DNA from: JBEVOS01 sp964563395
GTDB taxonomy: Bacteria; Pseudomonadota; Alphaproteobacteria; Caulobacterales; Aquidulcibacteraceae
Direction: 5' to 3'
DNA length: 64,000 bases
Assembly: GCA_964563395.1 (NCBI GenBank)
Contig: CAZLWK010000001.1
Span: forward strand, 124,001 to 188,000
Shown here piece after piece: positions 8,974 through 17,889 of this stretch. A program made the position numbers and the translations under genes. The notes under the pieces were generated by a model, which worked only from the letters and a program-made list of their open reading frames with translations, had not been told where the DNA came from and did no database searches. How positions within the stretch are numbered: position 1 is the first letter of the stretch; each line of letters starts with the position of its first letter.

Positions 8974-9975
8974 TCAATCCATGGCGACGATGGCGCCGCG
9001 CCCGCCTTCGTCCGCGAACGCGATGCGCGCGCCGTTCGGCGACCAGGCGATCGCCGTGACCGCGCCTTCCCCCGGCTCGTCAAGTTCGACGATCGCGCGA
9101 TCCTCGAGCCGCTCGACCCGCACCGCGCCGTCGCCATAGCCGATCGCCAAAATTTCATCACTTGGATGGAAGGCCACGCAACTGACCAGCACGGGCCGTT
9201 CGCCGACCATGATGGGCGGCTTGCCCTGTGGGCCCTGCTTGCCCGTGAATGGCCAGAGCACGGCGCATTGCGCGCCGCTCGTCGCCAGCCATTTGGCGCG
9301 CTTGTCCCAAGAAAAGCTGCGTGTCTTGGCGGGATAGCCGCTCATGCGCAAATCGAGCTTGTCCGGCAGGCGCCAGCCATGGAGGCCGGCCTCCTGCATG
9401 CCGGTGATCACGTAATCGCCCGCGGGCGGCATCGTCACCGCCAGATGCGAGCCGGCCCATTTCAAGGCGACGCCGGAATCCTCCGCGATCAACGGATAGC
9501 GCAATGTCGCCCCGCCATAATGGCTGACGGCGAGGCGCCGTCCCTTGGCGTCGAGCGCCATGCCGCCGATCGAAGAGGGATGCGTGAAGCGATGGGTGGG
9601 CGTCTCGCTCTGCGGCTTGAACACGATCGCGTCCTTGCCTTGAGCGGCGATCACGAGGCCCGAGGCGGCGCTGACGGCGAGGTGATCGATCCATTTGCGC
9701 CCCAACGCCGCGAAGGTGCGCGTTTCGCCATCCATCCGCGTGAGCGCGATACGTCCGTCGTCGCCGCCAGTCAGAAGGCCGGCGCCCGTCGGATGAGACG
9801 CGGCGCACAGGATCGCGCCGTCATGCGCCGCGACGCGGCGCGTGTCCTCGCCTTGAACGATCACGACATGACCGTCGCCCAGCGCGAAGGCGCAGTCTTC
9901 GCCGAGCCAATGGATCGCGCTCGGCGCGGCGCCAAGGGCGAGCCTGCGCCCATGGGTGAAGACGCGCGCGCTCAC
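8974..9975 (-). CDS. WD40-repeat beta-propeller protein
   Basis: A 333-residue protein made of WD40-like blades, seen in repeated patterns such as AAHDGAILCAASHPTGAGLLTGGDDG, here given in part as LLTGGDDGRIAL, then VSCVAFHPSDEILAIGYGDG (part: AIGYGDGAVRV) and AIAWSPNGARIAFADEGG. There is no signal peptide, so it is probably cytoplasmic and acts as a protein-binding scaffold. The start is set at the GTG at 9975, which overlaps the cobW-type stop in a GTGA; a GTG nine bases further upstream is also possible. The tight coupling to a CobW-family metallochaperone suggests that the two work together, perhaps the propeller presenting the metal client. That role is inference. Confidence 0.8.
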   Translation of the reverse strand: MSARVFTHGRRLALGAAPSAIHWLGEDCAFALGDGHVVIVQGEDTRRVAAHDGAILCAASHPTGAGLLTGGDDGRIALTRMDGETRTFAALGRKWIDHLAVSAASGLVIAAQGKDAIVFKPQSETPTHRFTHPSSIGGMALDAKGRRLAVSHYGGATLRYPLIAEDSGVALKWAGSHLAVTMPPAGDYVITGMQEAGLHGWRLPDKLDLRMSGYPAKTRSFSWDKRAKWLATSGAQCAVLWPFTGKQGPQGKPPIMVGERPVLVSCVAFHPSDEILAIGYGDGAVRVERLEDRAIVELDEPGEGAVTAIAWSPNGARIAFADEGGRGAIVAMD

Positions 9976-11042
9976 GCCGCGCACGCGGCGAACGCCGCCT
10001 CGAGCGCCGCGCGATCGAGGTTGCGCCCGATGAAGACAAGACGCGACGTGCGCGGCTCGCCCTCTTTCCAGTCACGCTGCACATCGCCGTCGAGGATCAT
10101 GTGGACGCCTTGGATGACAAAGCGCTTGGGCTCGTCGGGAAAGGCGATGATGCCCTTGAGGCGCAGAATATCAGGCCCGCGCTCCTGCGTGATGCGGTTA
10201 AGCCAGGGCAGCAGCTTTTCCGGATCAAGCGGCCGCGTGCTTGAGAGCGACACGCTGGCGATGCCGGCCGCGCTCACATGGTCCGCGTGATCGTGCGCGT
10301 GATCGTGATGATGGTGATCGTGGTCATGATGATCGCACGCATCGGTGCAATCGTGATCGGGAAGAAAGTGCGGATCGAGTTCGGTGATTCGCTGCAGGTC
10401 GAAGGCGCCGCGGTCCAGGATGCGATCGAGGGCGATCTCGGATTTCTTCGTGCGGTGGATTTGCGCGGTGGGATTGATCGCGCGGATGCGGCGCTCGACG
10501 GCGGCGAGTTCCTCGGCGCTGACGAGGTCGGTCTTGTTGAGGAGTATCACGTCCGCGAACGCGATTTGCTCTTGCGCCTCTGGGGCATCCTCAAGCCGCA
10601 AATGGATGTGCTTTGCATCCACCACCGTGACGATCGCATCGAGCCGAGTGCGGGCGCGAACGTCCTCGTCGACGAAGAAAGTCTGCGCCACCGGGGCCGG
10701 CTGGGCGAGGCCCGTCGTCTCCACGATGATGCCGTCGAACCCAACCCCGCTGCGCGCGGATTGGCGCTTCATCAGGCCCTCGATGATGCGAATGAGATCG
10801 CCGCGGACGGTGCAGCACACGCATCCATTGTTCATCTCGAAAACCTCCTCGTCCGCGTCGACGATGAGGTCGTTGTCGATCCCGATTTCGCCAAATTCGT
10901 TCACGATCACCGCATAGCGCTTGCCATGCTGTTCGGTGAGGATGCGATTGAGCAGGGTGGTCTTGCCCGCGCCGAGATAGCCCGTCAGCACGGTGACGGG
11001 CACGGGCGAGGAAGCCGGGGATTGTGGCGCCTGGGCGGTCAT
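9972..11042 (-). CDS. CobW/COG0523-family GTP-dependent metal chaperone
   Basis: G3E-family P-loop GTPase of 356 residues. Walker A is GYLGAGKTT (residues 21-29), the metal-binding CxCC motif is Cys74-Val-Cys-Cys77 in NNGCVCC, and NKTD gives guanine specificity. Between the GTPase and the CobW C-terminal domain is a histidine- and aspartate-rich loop (DHHDHDHHHHDHAHDHADH), typical of zinc-handling members related to ZNG1/YjiA. CobW for cobaltochelatase is less likely because no cobalamin gene is near. The start is the ATG at 11042; the frame is open much further but overlaps the AsmA gene. I see no convincing Zur site in the 123-base gap upstream. Its stop overlaps the start of the WD40 gene. 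Confidence 0.9.
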   Translation of the reverse strand: MTAQAPQSPASSPVPVTVLTGYLGAGKTTLLNRILTEQHGKRYAVIVNEFGEIGIDNDLIVDADEEVFEMNNGCVCCTVRGDLIRIIEGLMKRQSARSGVGFDGIIVETTGLAQPAPVAQTFFVDEDVRARTRLDAIVTVVDAKHIHLRLEDAPEAQEQIAFADVILLNKTDLVSAEELAAVERRIRAINPTAQIHRTKKSEIALDRILDRGAFDLQRITELDPHFLPDHDCTDACDHHDHDHHHHDHAHDHADHVSAAGIASVSLSSTRPLDPEKLLPWLNRITQERGPDILRLKGIIAFPDEPKRFVIQGVHMILDGDVQRDWKEGEPRTSRLVFIGRNLDRAALEAAFAACAA

Positions 11043-11165
11043 TGGGGCTCGCTTGCTCTGGGTTTGGACCTTAGATAGCGCCTCGAAGAGGGAGCGCCAG
11101 CCCATGGGCGGCGCAGCTTGCGGTTGCGGCGTTGAGGACCAAAGGGCTGGGGCTGGGAGCTGGGC

Positions 11166-13070
11166 ATGAAGAATCCTGTGCTGCGCTGGTCCCTGATCGT
11201 GTTCGCCGTCCTGGCGGGCCTCATGCTTCTGGCGGCTGGCGTTCTTTATTTCCTGATCTCGCGGATCGACACGCGCGCGGAGATCGAGCGGGCGCTGGAA
11301 CGGGCGACGGGCCGCGATGTCGCCATAACGGGCGAGGTCGGGGTCAGCTTCTACCCGCTTCTGGGCCTGCGGGCGGAGAATGTCGCCTTGGCCAATGCCC
11401 CTGGCGGGCGGGCGGCCGCGCTCGCCTCGGTGGATGCGGTGTCGCTCGGCGTGGAGATCCGTCCGCTTCTGTCGCGGGAAATCGTGGTGCGCGACCTCAT
11501 CTTGGTTCGCCCGCAGATCGCGCTGGAGGTGGATACGCAGGGGCGGCCGAATTGGGCGCTTACGCCGGAGGGCCCCGCCCAGACCAACGCGCCGACGCCG
11601 GACGCGCCCGCCGCGCCGCCGGACCAGCAGCCCCAGGCGCTGAAACTTGAGGACATCGCCCTGCGCGATGGCGAGATCAGCTATTTCGATGCCCGCCGCA
11701 ACACGGGCTGGCGTGTCTCTTCCGTCAATGTCCGCACCGCTGTCCGCAGCCTGGGCGAGCCCGTCATCGTCGACGGCGACTTGCTCTATGGCGGGCAGAA
11801 AATCGAGCTTCAATTGGTGGCGAATCTGCCGCGCGCGGTGCTTGCGGGCCGGCCGACGACGCTCGCCGCGCGCATCAGTTCCGAATTGTTGACGGGGTCC
11901 TTCGATGGCGAGATCGCGACCGCGACGGGCGTGTTCAGCGGGCAGGTCTCCGCGCAGGGGCCAAGCCTTCGTCGCGCGCTCGCCTGGCTGCTTGCGCCGA
12001 TCGATGCGGGTTATGGCCTAGAGGCCTTCTCGGTGAACGGGCTTTTGCGCACCGCGCCGCGCGCGATCACCTTCGAGAACGCCAGTTTCAGCATCGACGA
12101 GGTGCGCGGGCGCGGAGATTTCACGCTCACGGCGCTGCGCGGGCATCCTTATGTGAGCGGGCGTCTGGAGGTGTTCGACCTCGACCTCAATCCCTATCTC
12201 GCCGCCGCAACGCGCGCCGCCGAGGACAATGACGGCATCGCAGGCGCGGCGTCCGCACCCTCGCGCGCGGTGGATGTGGGCGTCGCGCCGAGCGAGGCGC
12301 CATTCGATTTCGCCGGCTTGAAGGCGCTGAACGCGGACATCGAACTCACCACCGGCCCGCTCAAATTCCAGCGCATGCGGGCTGAGCGCGCGCAATTGGC
12401 GCTCGTGCTCAATGACGGCTTCCTGGCCGCGACCTTGCATCGCCTTGAGTTTTACGGAGGCGGCGGACGCGGGCGCATCGAATTGGACGCGCGCACGAAT
12501 GACGTGCGGTTCGCGCAGGAGCTCATTCTCGAAGGCGTCGACGCCAAGGGCTTCATGACGGACGCGTTCGGCTTCGCCAATCTGGAAGGACGCGCCGAAG
12601 GCTACATCAATGTCACCACGCGCGGGCGCAGCCAAACAGCCTTCATCCGCGAACTGGATGGGCGCGCCTCGCTCGAGGTGCGATCTGGCGCGTTGCGCGG
12701 CATCGATCTGGGCGGAGTCGCCACGACGATCCGGCGCGCCATGAACGATCAATTGATCGCTGAAAGCGCGGTCACGGAATTGGACGGCATGAGCGCCACC
12801 TTCGCCATCGCGAACGGAGTCATGGCCAGCGAAACCTTGAGCTTCAACACGCCTGATCTGCGTCTGCGCGGCATTGGCGTGATCGATCTCGTGCAGCGCG
12901 CGCTCGATCTGCGCGTCGCGCCACAGGACGCCATGCTGGCCATTCCGTTCCGCGCGCGCGGGCCATGGGACGGCCTCTTGTTCGCGTCGGACATCAATGG
13001 GCGCGGGCGTGATGAGATCGAGGCGCGTATCCGAACCGTGCAGCAGGAAGCGCGGCGGCGTGGTCCATGA
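11166..13070 (+). CDS. AsmA-family protein
   Basis: A 634-residue AsmA-type protein with one N-terminal membrane helix (LIVFAVLAGLMLLAAGVLYF) and a long periplasmic part. AsmA-like proteins bridge or act near the two membranes and are linked to lipid transport and outer-membrane homeostasis. The signature EIERALERATGRDVAITGEV leading into FYPLLGLRAENVALANAPG is at residues 35-80, and the C-terminal AsmA_2 region is around RGRSQTAFIRELDGRASLEV. A low-complexity Pro/Ala linker lies near residue 145. The start follows a weak GGGAG. It is monocistronic and ends five bases before the convergent crotonase gene. Confidence 0.88.
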   Translation: MKNPVLRWSLIVFAVLAGLMLLAAGVLYFLISRIDTRAEIERALERATGRDVAITGEVGVSFYPLLGLRAENVALANAPGGRAAALASVDAVSLGVEIRPLLSREIVVRDLILVRPQIALEVDTQGRPNWALTPEGPAQTNAPTPDAPAAPPDQQPQALKLEDIALRDGEISYFDARRNTGWRVSSVNVRTAVRSLGEPVIVDGDLLYGGQKIELQLVANLPRAVLAGRPTTLAARISSELLTGSFDGEIATATGVFSGQVSAQGPSLRRALAWLLAPIDAGYGLEAFSVNGLLRTAPRAITFENASFSIDEVRGRGDFTLTALRGHPYVSGRLEVFDLDLNPYLAAATRAAEDNDGIAGAASAPSRAVDVGVAPSEAPFDFAGLKALNADIELTTGPLKFQRMRAERAQLALVLNDGFLAATLHRLEFYGGGGRGRIELDARTNDVRFAQELILEGVDAKGFMTDAFGFANLEGRAEGYINVTTRGRSQTAFIRELDGRASLEVRSGALRGIDLGGVATTIRRAMNDQLIAESAVTELDGMSATFAIANGVMASETLSFNTPDLRLRGIGVIDLVQRALDLRVAPQDAMLAIPFRARGPWDGLLFASDINGRGRDEIEARIRTVQQEARRRGP

Positions 13071-13075
13071 GCGAC

Positions 13076-13843
13076 TTATTCTCCGGTAAAGCGGCCGGGC
13101 CTGCGCTCGGCCACGGCGCGCACGCCTTCGGCGAAATCCTTCGTGGCGCGCAGCATGCCTTGCGCCGCGGCTTCGTGCTCGGTTTGGCGGCGCACGGCCT
13201 CGGCGAGACCGGCGCGCAGCGTCGCGCGCGTCGCCAGGAGCGCGAGCGGCGCGTTTTCCGCGATCTCCCGCGCCAGCGCCCGCGCGCGCACGCGCACCTG
13301 ATCCAGCGGCGCGCTCGCATCGGCCAAACCCCAGAGCACGGCCTCTTCCGCGCCCACGCGACGGCCTGTGAGACACATGAGGCTCGCGCGCGCCTCGCCG
13401 ATCAGCCGTGGCAGGGTGTGCGTGATCCCAAATCCCGGATGAAAGCCGAGTTTGACGAAATTGGCGCTGAAGCGCGCATCGTCCGCCGCGATCCGGTGGT
13501 CCGCGACGAGCGCCAGGCCCAGCCCCGCGCCCACGGCGGCGCCTTGCACGGCGGCGACGATCGGCTTCTTCGCCGCGAACAAGCGCACGGCTTGCGCGTA
13601 AAGGTCGGCCACGCCGCCCCGATCCGCCGTCACGACATTTTGCGGCGCTGAAAGATCGGCGCCGGCGCAGAAATTCTTGCCCTCGCTGGCGAGCACGATC
13701 GCGCGCACGGCGCGGTCGGCGTCAAGCGCCTCAAGCTGATCAGCGAGCGCGGCGATCAGCCCGACGCTGACATGATTGTGCGGCGGCCGATCGATGATCA
13801 GCGTAGCCACATGCCCATCGACCGAAACGGAGACTTCGCTCAC
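13076..13843 (-). CDS. Enoyl-CoA hydratase/isomerase-family protein lacking the catalytic glutamates
   Basis: A 255-residue crotonase-fold protein. The oxyanion-hole segment GKNFCAGADL and the second one GAAVGAGLGLAL are present, so it should bind an acyl-CoA thioester. The two glutamates that act as acid and base in enoyl-CoA hydratases are not there: Gly109 stands where Glu144 is (GGGCELA becomes GAGLGLA), and Phe129 where Glu164 is (FGQPE becomes FSANF). It is therefore unlikely to be a normal hydratase; another crotonase reaction such as isomerisation or thioester hydrolysis is possible. It is the last gene of a three-gene operon and overlaps the acyl-CoA dehydrogenase stop by four bases. 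Confidence 0.85.
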   Translation of the reverse strand: MSEVSVSVDGHVATLIIDRPPHNHVSVGLIAALADQLEALDADRAVRAIVLASEGKNFCAGADLSAPQNVVTADRGGVADLYAQAVRLFAAKKPIVAAVQGAAVGAGLGLALVADHRIAADDARFSANFVKLGFHPGFGITHTLPRLIGEARASLMCLTGRRVGAEEAVLWGLADASAPLDQVRVRARALAREIAENAPLALLATRATLRAGLAEAVRRQTEHEAAAQGMLRATKDFAEGVRAVAERRPGRFTGE

Positions 13844-15006
13844 CGGCGCCCGCCCAGAAGGTTGCGCGCGACCACCCAGCGATGAATTTCGCTCGGCCCG
13901 TCATAGATGCGCATATTGCGCGCCTCGGCGGCCAGAAGGTGCAGCGGCAATTCCTTGGTCATGCCCATGCCGCCAAACATCTGCATGGCGTTGTCGCAGG
14001 TCTCCCAGGCGAGTTCGGTGCCGTAAACCTTGATCATCGAAATTTCACTGCGCACATCATAGCCCTGGTCGATCTTCCAGGCGCAATCATAGGTGATCAG
14101 GCGCAGCGCGTGGATTTTCATCGCGGCGTCCGCGATCCACCATTGCACTGCTTGGCGATCCGCCAGCGGCTGGCCGAAGGTTTTGCGCTGCGGAGCGTAC
14201 TCGATCATCATGTCGAGTGCGCGTTGCGCGATCCCGATGCTCCAGGCGGCCATCTGCGTGCGGCGCGTCGAAAGGCGCAGCTGCATCGGCGCGAAGCCTT
14301 GGCCTTCCGTTCCCAAAAGACGGCTCGCCGGCACGCGGCAATCCTCAAGCGCGATCTCATACGTATAGGCGCCGCCCAGCATCGGAATGCGGCGCAGGAC
14401 GTTGAAGCCCTTCGTGCCCTTGTCCACGATGAAGGCCGAGATGCCGCCGCGCGCGCCCTTCTCCTTATCCGTCACCGCCATGACGATGGTGAAGTCCGCT
14501 TCCGCCGCGCGGCTGATCCAGATCTTGCGGCCATTGATCACCCAATCGTCGCCGTCGCGAACGGCGCGCGTGATCATCCCGGCGGGATCGGCGCCGGCGC
14601 CGGGTTCGGAAATGGCGATTGCGGAAATGGTCTCGCCGCGAGCATAAGGCGCCAAATAGCGCTCGCGTTGCGCTTCGTTCGCCGTCTTGATCAGCATGCG
14701 CAGATTGGGCGAGTCCGGCGGCAGCGTGTAGGGCGTGGCGGTTTTGCCGATTTCCTCCCACACGCCGACCAGGGCGACATTCGGAAGATCATGCCCGTCC
14801 ATTTCGGCGGGCGCGTCGAGCCCCCAAAGCCCGAGCTTCTTGGAGACGGAATCGACGCGTTCGCGCTCCTCGCGGGTGATAATCGCGCCTTCGCCCGCCG
14901 CTTCCCGCGCGAGCACTTTGGGTTCGAGCGGAATGAGCTCGTCCGCGACGAAGCGCGCGACGAGGTCCTTCAGCATGCGGTGTTCTTCGGCGAGGGCGAA
15001 TTCCAT
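13840..15006 (-). CDS. Acyl-CoA dehydrogenase, ACAD10/11-like
   Basis: FAD-dependent acyl-CoA dehydrogenase of 388 residues with the usual three domains: helical N-terminus, beta middle domain with SEPGAGADPAGM and GRKIWISRAAEADF, and the C-terminal helical bundle with MFGGMGMTKELPLH. The catalytic-base loop reads IYDGPSEIH, with Asp369 where medium-chain enzymes have Glu; this DGP-E-H pattern is characteristic of the ACAD10/11 branch. The substrate is unknown. It lies between an N-acyl-amino-acid deacylase-like gene and a crotonase, which suggests oxidation of an acyl chain released by the first enzyme. Confidence 0.93.
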   Translation of the reverse strand: MEFALAEEHRMLKDLVARFVADELIPLEPKVLAREAAGEGAIITREERERVDSVSKKLGLWGLDAPAEMDGHDLPNVALVGVWEEIGKTATPYTLPPDSPNLRMLIKTANEAQRERYLAPYARGETISAIAISEPGAGADPAGMITRAVRDGDDWVINGRKIWISRAAEADFTIVMAVTDKEKGARGGISAFIVDKGTKGFNVLRRIPMLGGAYTYEIALEDCRVPASRLLGTEGQGFAPMQLRLSTRRTQMAAWSIGIAQRALDMMIEYAPQRKTFGQPLADRQAVQWWIADAAMKIHALRLITYDCAWKIDQGYDVRSEISMIKVYGTELAWETCDNAMQMFGGMGMTKELPLHLLAAEARNMRIYDGPSEIHRWVVARNLLGGRR

Positions 15007-15014
15007 GGTTCTAC

Positions 15015-16748
15015 CTATTCTGCGGCGATCGCGAAGGGCGCGGCCTGGGCGCCGCGGACGAGGCGGCCCGGCAGGGCGCCGGTCGGCTCGCCGCCGCGAT
15101 ACGTGATTTGGCCGGCGACAATCGTTGCGACATATCCGCTCGCGCGCTGAAGAAGGCGCCGCCCGCCGGCGGGCAGATCATAAGCGATTTCCGGGGCGTG
15201 CAGGCGCAGCTTGGCGTGGTCGATCACGTTGAGATCGGCGCGCAGTCCAACCGCGATGCGGCCGCGATCGTACAACCCCACAGTTTCGGCGGTGTCGCGC
15301 GCCTGCATCTTGATGATGCGTTCAAGCGGAATCTTTTCCCCGCGCGTGCGATCGCGCGTCCAATGCGTGAGCAGGGTGGTGGGAAACGATCCATCGCAAA
15401 TCATGCCGACATGCGCGCCGCCGTCCGACAGGCCCGGCACGGCGTGCGGATGCATCAGCATGGCGCCCGCGGGATCGAGCGAGCCCTCCGCATAATTGAG
15501 GAACGGCAGATAGATCATGCCGCGTCCCTCCTGCGCCAACATCGCATCCAATGCGAACGCCTCGGGCGTTTGGCCGGCGCGCGCGGCGCGCGCGGCGATG
15601 CTTTCCTCCGCAGAGGGTTCATAATTCGGGACGGGATCGATCGGGAACATATTGTCCCAACGCGCCAGCGTCTTGTTGAAGAAGGAAGCGTCCGGCTCTT
15701 CGCGCAGCAGGCGCGCCCGCACCTCTGGGTCGCGCAGCGCCGCGACACGTTCGGCCAAGGGACGTTGCGCGAGCGCCCGGTAGGTCGGGTGCATCGAAAA
15801 CGGGTTCATCGTCAGTTCAAACCCGAACACAAGGCCCACGCCGCGCGCGCCGACCTGCGCGCGCATCGGCAGGCCGGCCGCGTTGGCGTCCTCCAACGCC
15901 TTGAGCTGATATCTCCAATCGTTCGGCTTGAAGGGATTTTGCAGCAGGGAGAAGGAGAGCGGCCGTCCCGACTTCTCCACGATGCGGCGCAGCATGGCGA
16001 ATTCGGCCTCGACGTCGGCGAAATCGGACACCACTTGCAGCACGCCTGCGCCCGCCGCCTTAAGTCCCATGGCGATGCCGGTCAGTTCGTCCTCGCCGGC
16101 GGTGAGCGTCGGCGTGGGCTTTCCGTCCGATGTGCGATGATTGAGCGTGCGCGATGTCGAAAAGCCGAGCGCGCCCGCTTCCATCGCGCGCTTGGCGATC
16201 GCGGCCATGGCGTGAATGTCGGCTTCAGTCGCGGGTTCACGTTCGGCGCCGCGCTCGCCCATGACGAACACGCGCAACGCCGCATGCGGCAATTGCGCGC
16301 CGATATCGACATCGAAGACGCCCGCTTCGAGCGCGTCGAGATAATCGGGGTAACTCTCCCAATTCCATTTGAGGCCCTGCGCCAGCACCGGAAAGGGAAT
16401 GTCCTCCACGCCCTCCATCAGCCGGATGAGGCGGTCGTGATCGTCCGGCGCGCACGGCGCGAAGCCGACGCCGCAATTGCCCATGATGATGGTGGTCACG
16501 CCGTGCCAGGATGATGGCTGCATCCGGCTTTCCCAGGTGGCTTGGCCGTCATAATGCGTGTGAATGTCGACGAAGCCGGGCGCGACGATCATGCCCCGCG
16601 CGTCAATCTCCTCCGCGCCCTTGCCGGACACCGCGCCGACCGCCGCGATGCGCCCGTCTTTCACCGCCACGTCTCCGGTGAAGGCGGGTTCGCCCGTGCC
16701 GTCGACGATTTCGCCCCCGCGGATGACGAGGTCAAAAGCGCGTTCCAT
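15015..16748 (-). CDS. D-aminoacylase-like amidohydrolase (amidohydrolase 3 family)
   Basis: A 577-residue metal-dependent hydrolase of the N-acyl-D-amino-acid deacylase/dihydroorotase-like superfamily. The N-terminal beta-sandwich LVIRGGEIVDGTGEPAF leads into the metal motif GFVDIHTHYDGQ; further ligand regions are IMGNCGVGFAPC, LPHAALR, GALGFSTSR and the late LSDGGAHVGMICD. The beta-sandwich closes at GRIAVGLRADLNVID. No signal peptide is seen. It is the first gene of a minus-strand operon; eight bases separate it from the acyl-CoA dehydrogenase. A reasonable role is release of an acyl group or opening of a cyclic amide, feeding the next two enzymes, but the substrate cannot be read from the sequence. 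Confidence 0.88.
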   Translation of the reverse strand: MERAFDLVIRGGEIVDGTGEPAFTGDVAVKDGRIAAVGAVSGKGAEEIDARGMIVAPGFVDIHTHYDGQATWESRMQPSSWHGVTTIIMGNCGVGFAPCAPDDHDRLIRLMEGVEDIPFPVLAQGLKWNWESYPDYLDALEAGVFDVDIGAQLPHAALRVFVMGERGAEREPATEADIHAMAAIAKRAMEAGALGFSTSRTLNHRTSDGKPTPTLTAGEDELTGIAMGLKAAGAGVLQVVSDFADVEAEFAMLRRIVEKSGRPLSFSLLQNPFKPNDWRYQLKALEDANAAGLPMRAQVGARGVGLVFGFELTMNPFSMHPTYRALAQRPLAERVAALRDPEVRARLLREEPDASFFNKTLARWDNMFPIDPVPNYEPSAEESIAARAARAGQTPEAFALDAMLAQEGRGMIYLPFLNYAEGSLDPAGAMLMHPHAVPGLSDGGAHVGMICDGSFPTTLLTHWTRDRTRGEKIPLERIIKMQARDTAETVGLYDRGRIAVGLRADLNVIDHAKLRLHAPEIAYDLPAGGRRLLQRASGYVATIVAGQITYRGGEPTGALPGRLVRGAQAAPFAIAAE

Positions 16749-16831
16749 GACGTTTCTCCCTTATGCCGGGAGGGTGCGGGCAGGGGGCGGGAGCGTCAAG
16801 CTGACGGGGCGGGAACATCGCCGAGGCGCCA

Positions 16832-16907
16832 TGGTGCCTGGGGGCGGAATCGAACCACCGACACGCGGATTTTCAATCCGCTGCTCTACCGACTGAGCTA
16901 CCCAGGC
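16832..16907 (-). tRNA. tRNA-Phe (GAA)
   Basis: A full cloverleaf on the minus strand: acceptor GCCTGGG pairs with CCCAGGC, D arm GCTC/GAGC, anticodon stem GCGGA/TCCGC with loop TTGAAAA (anticodon GAA), T arm GGTGG-TTCGATT-CCGCC, discriminator A and an encoded CCA. It is 73 nucleotides without CCA. It lies in the 298-base gap between the amidohydrolase (same strand, downstream) and the M48 protease (opposite strand). TATAGA at about 16930-16935, read on the minus strand, could be its -10 element. Confidence 0.97.
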
Positions 16908-17046
16908 GCGCCCAAGGGCGGGGCCCGTGTCTATAGCGGGGGCCTCCGCGCGCGTCCATGCCCTCGGCGGCGGCGCCCGCTGACCCATTCGATGGAGCCA
17001 GGCGTAGAGCTTGTGCTAGGGGAAGGCGCCGGAGGAGACCTGCCCG

Positions 17047-17832
17047 ATGTGCGAAATTTGCGCCCGCCGCCCCGCCCTGGACTTTTCAGCCTTGAAGCGG
17101 CGCGAGGTGCTTATGGGTCTGGCGGCCGCGCCGCTCGCCGCCTGCGCCACAAACCCGGTGACCGGCCGAAATCAGCTGATCTTGGTCGACGACGCCCAGC
17201 TTCAGCAATTGTCCGTCCAGGCTTGGGCCCAGGAGCGGCAGCGCAATCGGATCTGGAACAATCAGGCCGCCCAACAGCGCTTGAACCGGGTGGGACGGCG
17301 CGTCTCCAGCGTGGCGCGCGTGCCCGGCGCGCGCTGGGAATTCGCCCTCTTCGACAGCCCGGAAAAGAACGCCTACGTGCTGCCCGGCGGGCAAGTGGGC
17401 TTCTACCGAGGGCTCATGGAGATTTGCGAACGCGACGACCATATCGCAACGGTCATGGCCCATGAGGTCGGCCACGTCGTCGGCCGTCACGCCGCCGAGC
17501 GCTATAGCCGCGGCATCGCGGAGCAGGGCGCGCTGCAGGTGGCCGGCGCGGCCACCAATAGCCAGATCGCGCAAGCCGCCTTGGGCCTCGGTCTGCAGGT
17601 CGGCGTGTCCTTGCCGTTTTCGCGATCCCAGGAGGCGGAGGCCGACATTGTCGGCATCGATCTGATGCATGCTGCCGGCTATGACGTGCGCGAATCCATC
17701 GTGTTTTGGCGGCGCATGTCCGCTGGAGGCGGCTCACGCCCGCCGGCGCTTCTGTCCACCCACCCGGATCCCGCCGCGCGCATTCAAGGCATCCGCGAGC
17801 ACATCAATCGCCGCGGCTGGGGCCCGGTGTAA
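17047..17832 (+). CDS. M48-family metalloprotease, predicted lipoprotein
   Basis: A 261-residue zinc protease of the LoiP/YcaL/BepA-type M48 group that acts in the periplasm on outer-membrane or envelope proteins. The export signal is KRREVLMGLAAAPLAAC; the double arginine and the lipobox LAAC (Cys33) suggest a lipoprotein, possibly Tat-dependent. The zinc site is HEVGH (His139, Glu140, His143) with the third ligand in QEAEAD. Unlike HtpX it has no later membrane helices. The ATG at 17047 has GGAGGAG nine bases upstream. It stands alone between the two tRNA genes. Confidence 0.9.
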   Translation: MCEICARRPALDFSALKRREVLMGLAAAPLAACATNPVTGRNQLILVDDAQLQQLSVQAWAQERQRNRIWNNQAAQQRLNRVGRRVSSVARVPGARWEFALFDSPEKNAYVLPGGQVGFYRGLMEICERDDHIATVMAHEVGHVVGRHAAERYSRGIAEQGALQVAGAATNSQIAQAALGLGLQVGVSLPFSRSQEAEADIVGIDLMHAAGYDVRESIVFWRRMSAGGGSRPPALLSTHPDPAARIQGIREHINRRGWGPV

Positions 17833-17845
17833 GCTTGCGGGCCGC

Positions 17846-17870
17846 GGGCGCGCCGAGTAGGGTCGCGCCC
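17846..17870. repeat. GC-rich inverted repeat before tRNA-His
   Basis: Seven-base inverted repeat GGGCGCG / CGCGCCC with an 11-base loop in the 57-base gap between the M48 protease and tRNA-His. It could slow or end transcription of the protease gene, but no run of T follows, so a standard intrinsic terminator is not supported. Confidence 0.25.
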
Positions 17871-17889
17871 CTTCAAGAGGGCCCTGCGC

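Noticed and set aside
10278..11078. 266-codon plus-strand frame opposite the CobW-type gene
   Set aside because: Antisense of a His-rich repeat region; the minus-strand frame has all GTPase motifs.
17846..17870. Intrinsic terminator after the M48 protease gene
   Set aside because: Stem is present but there is no U-tract; kept only as an inverted repeat.
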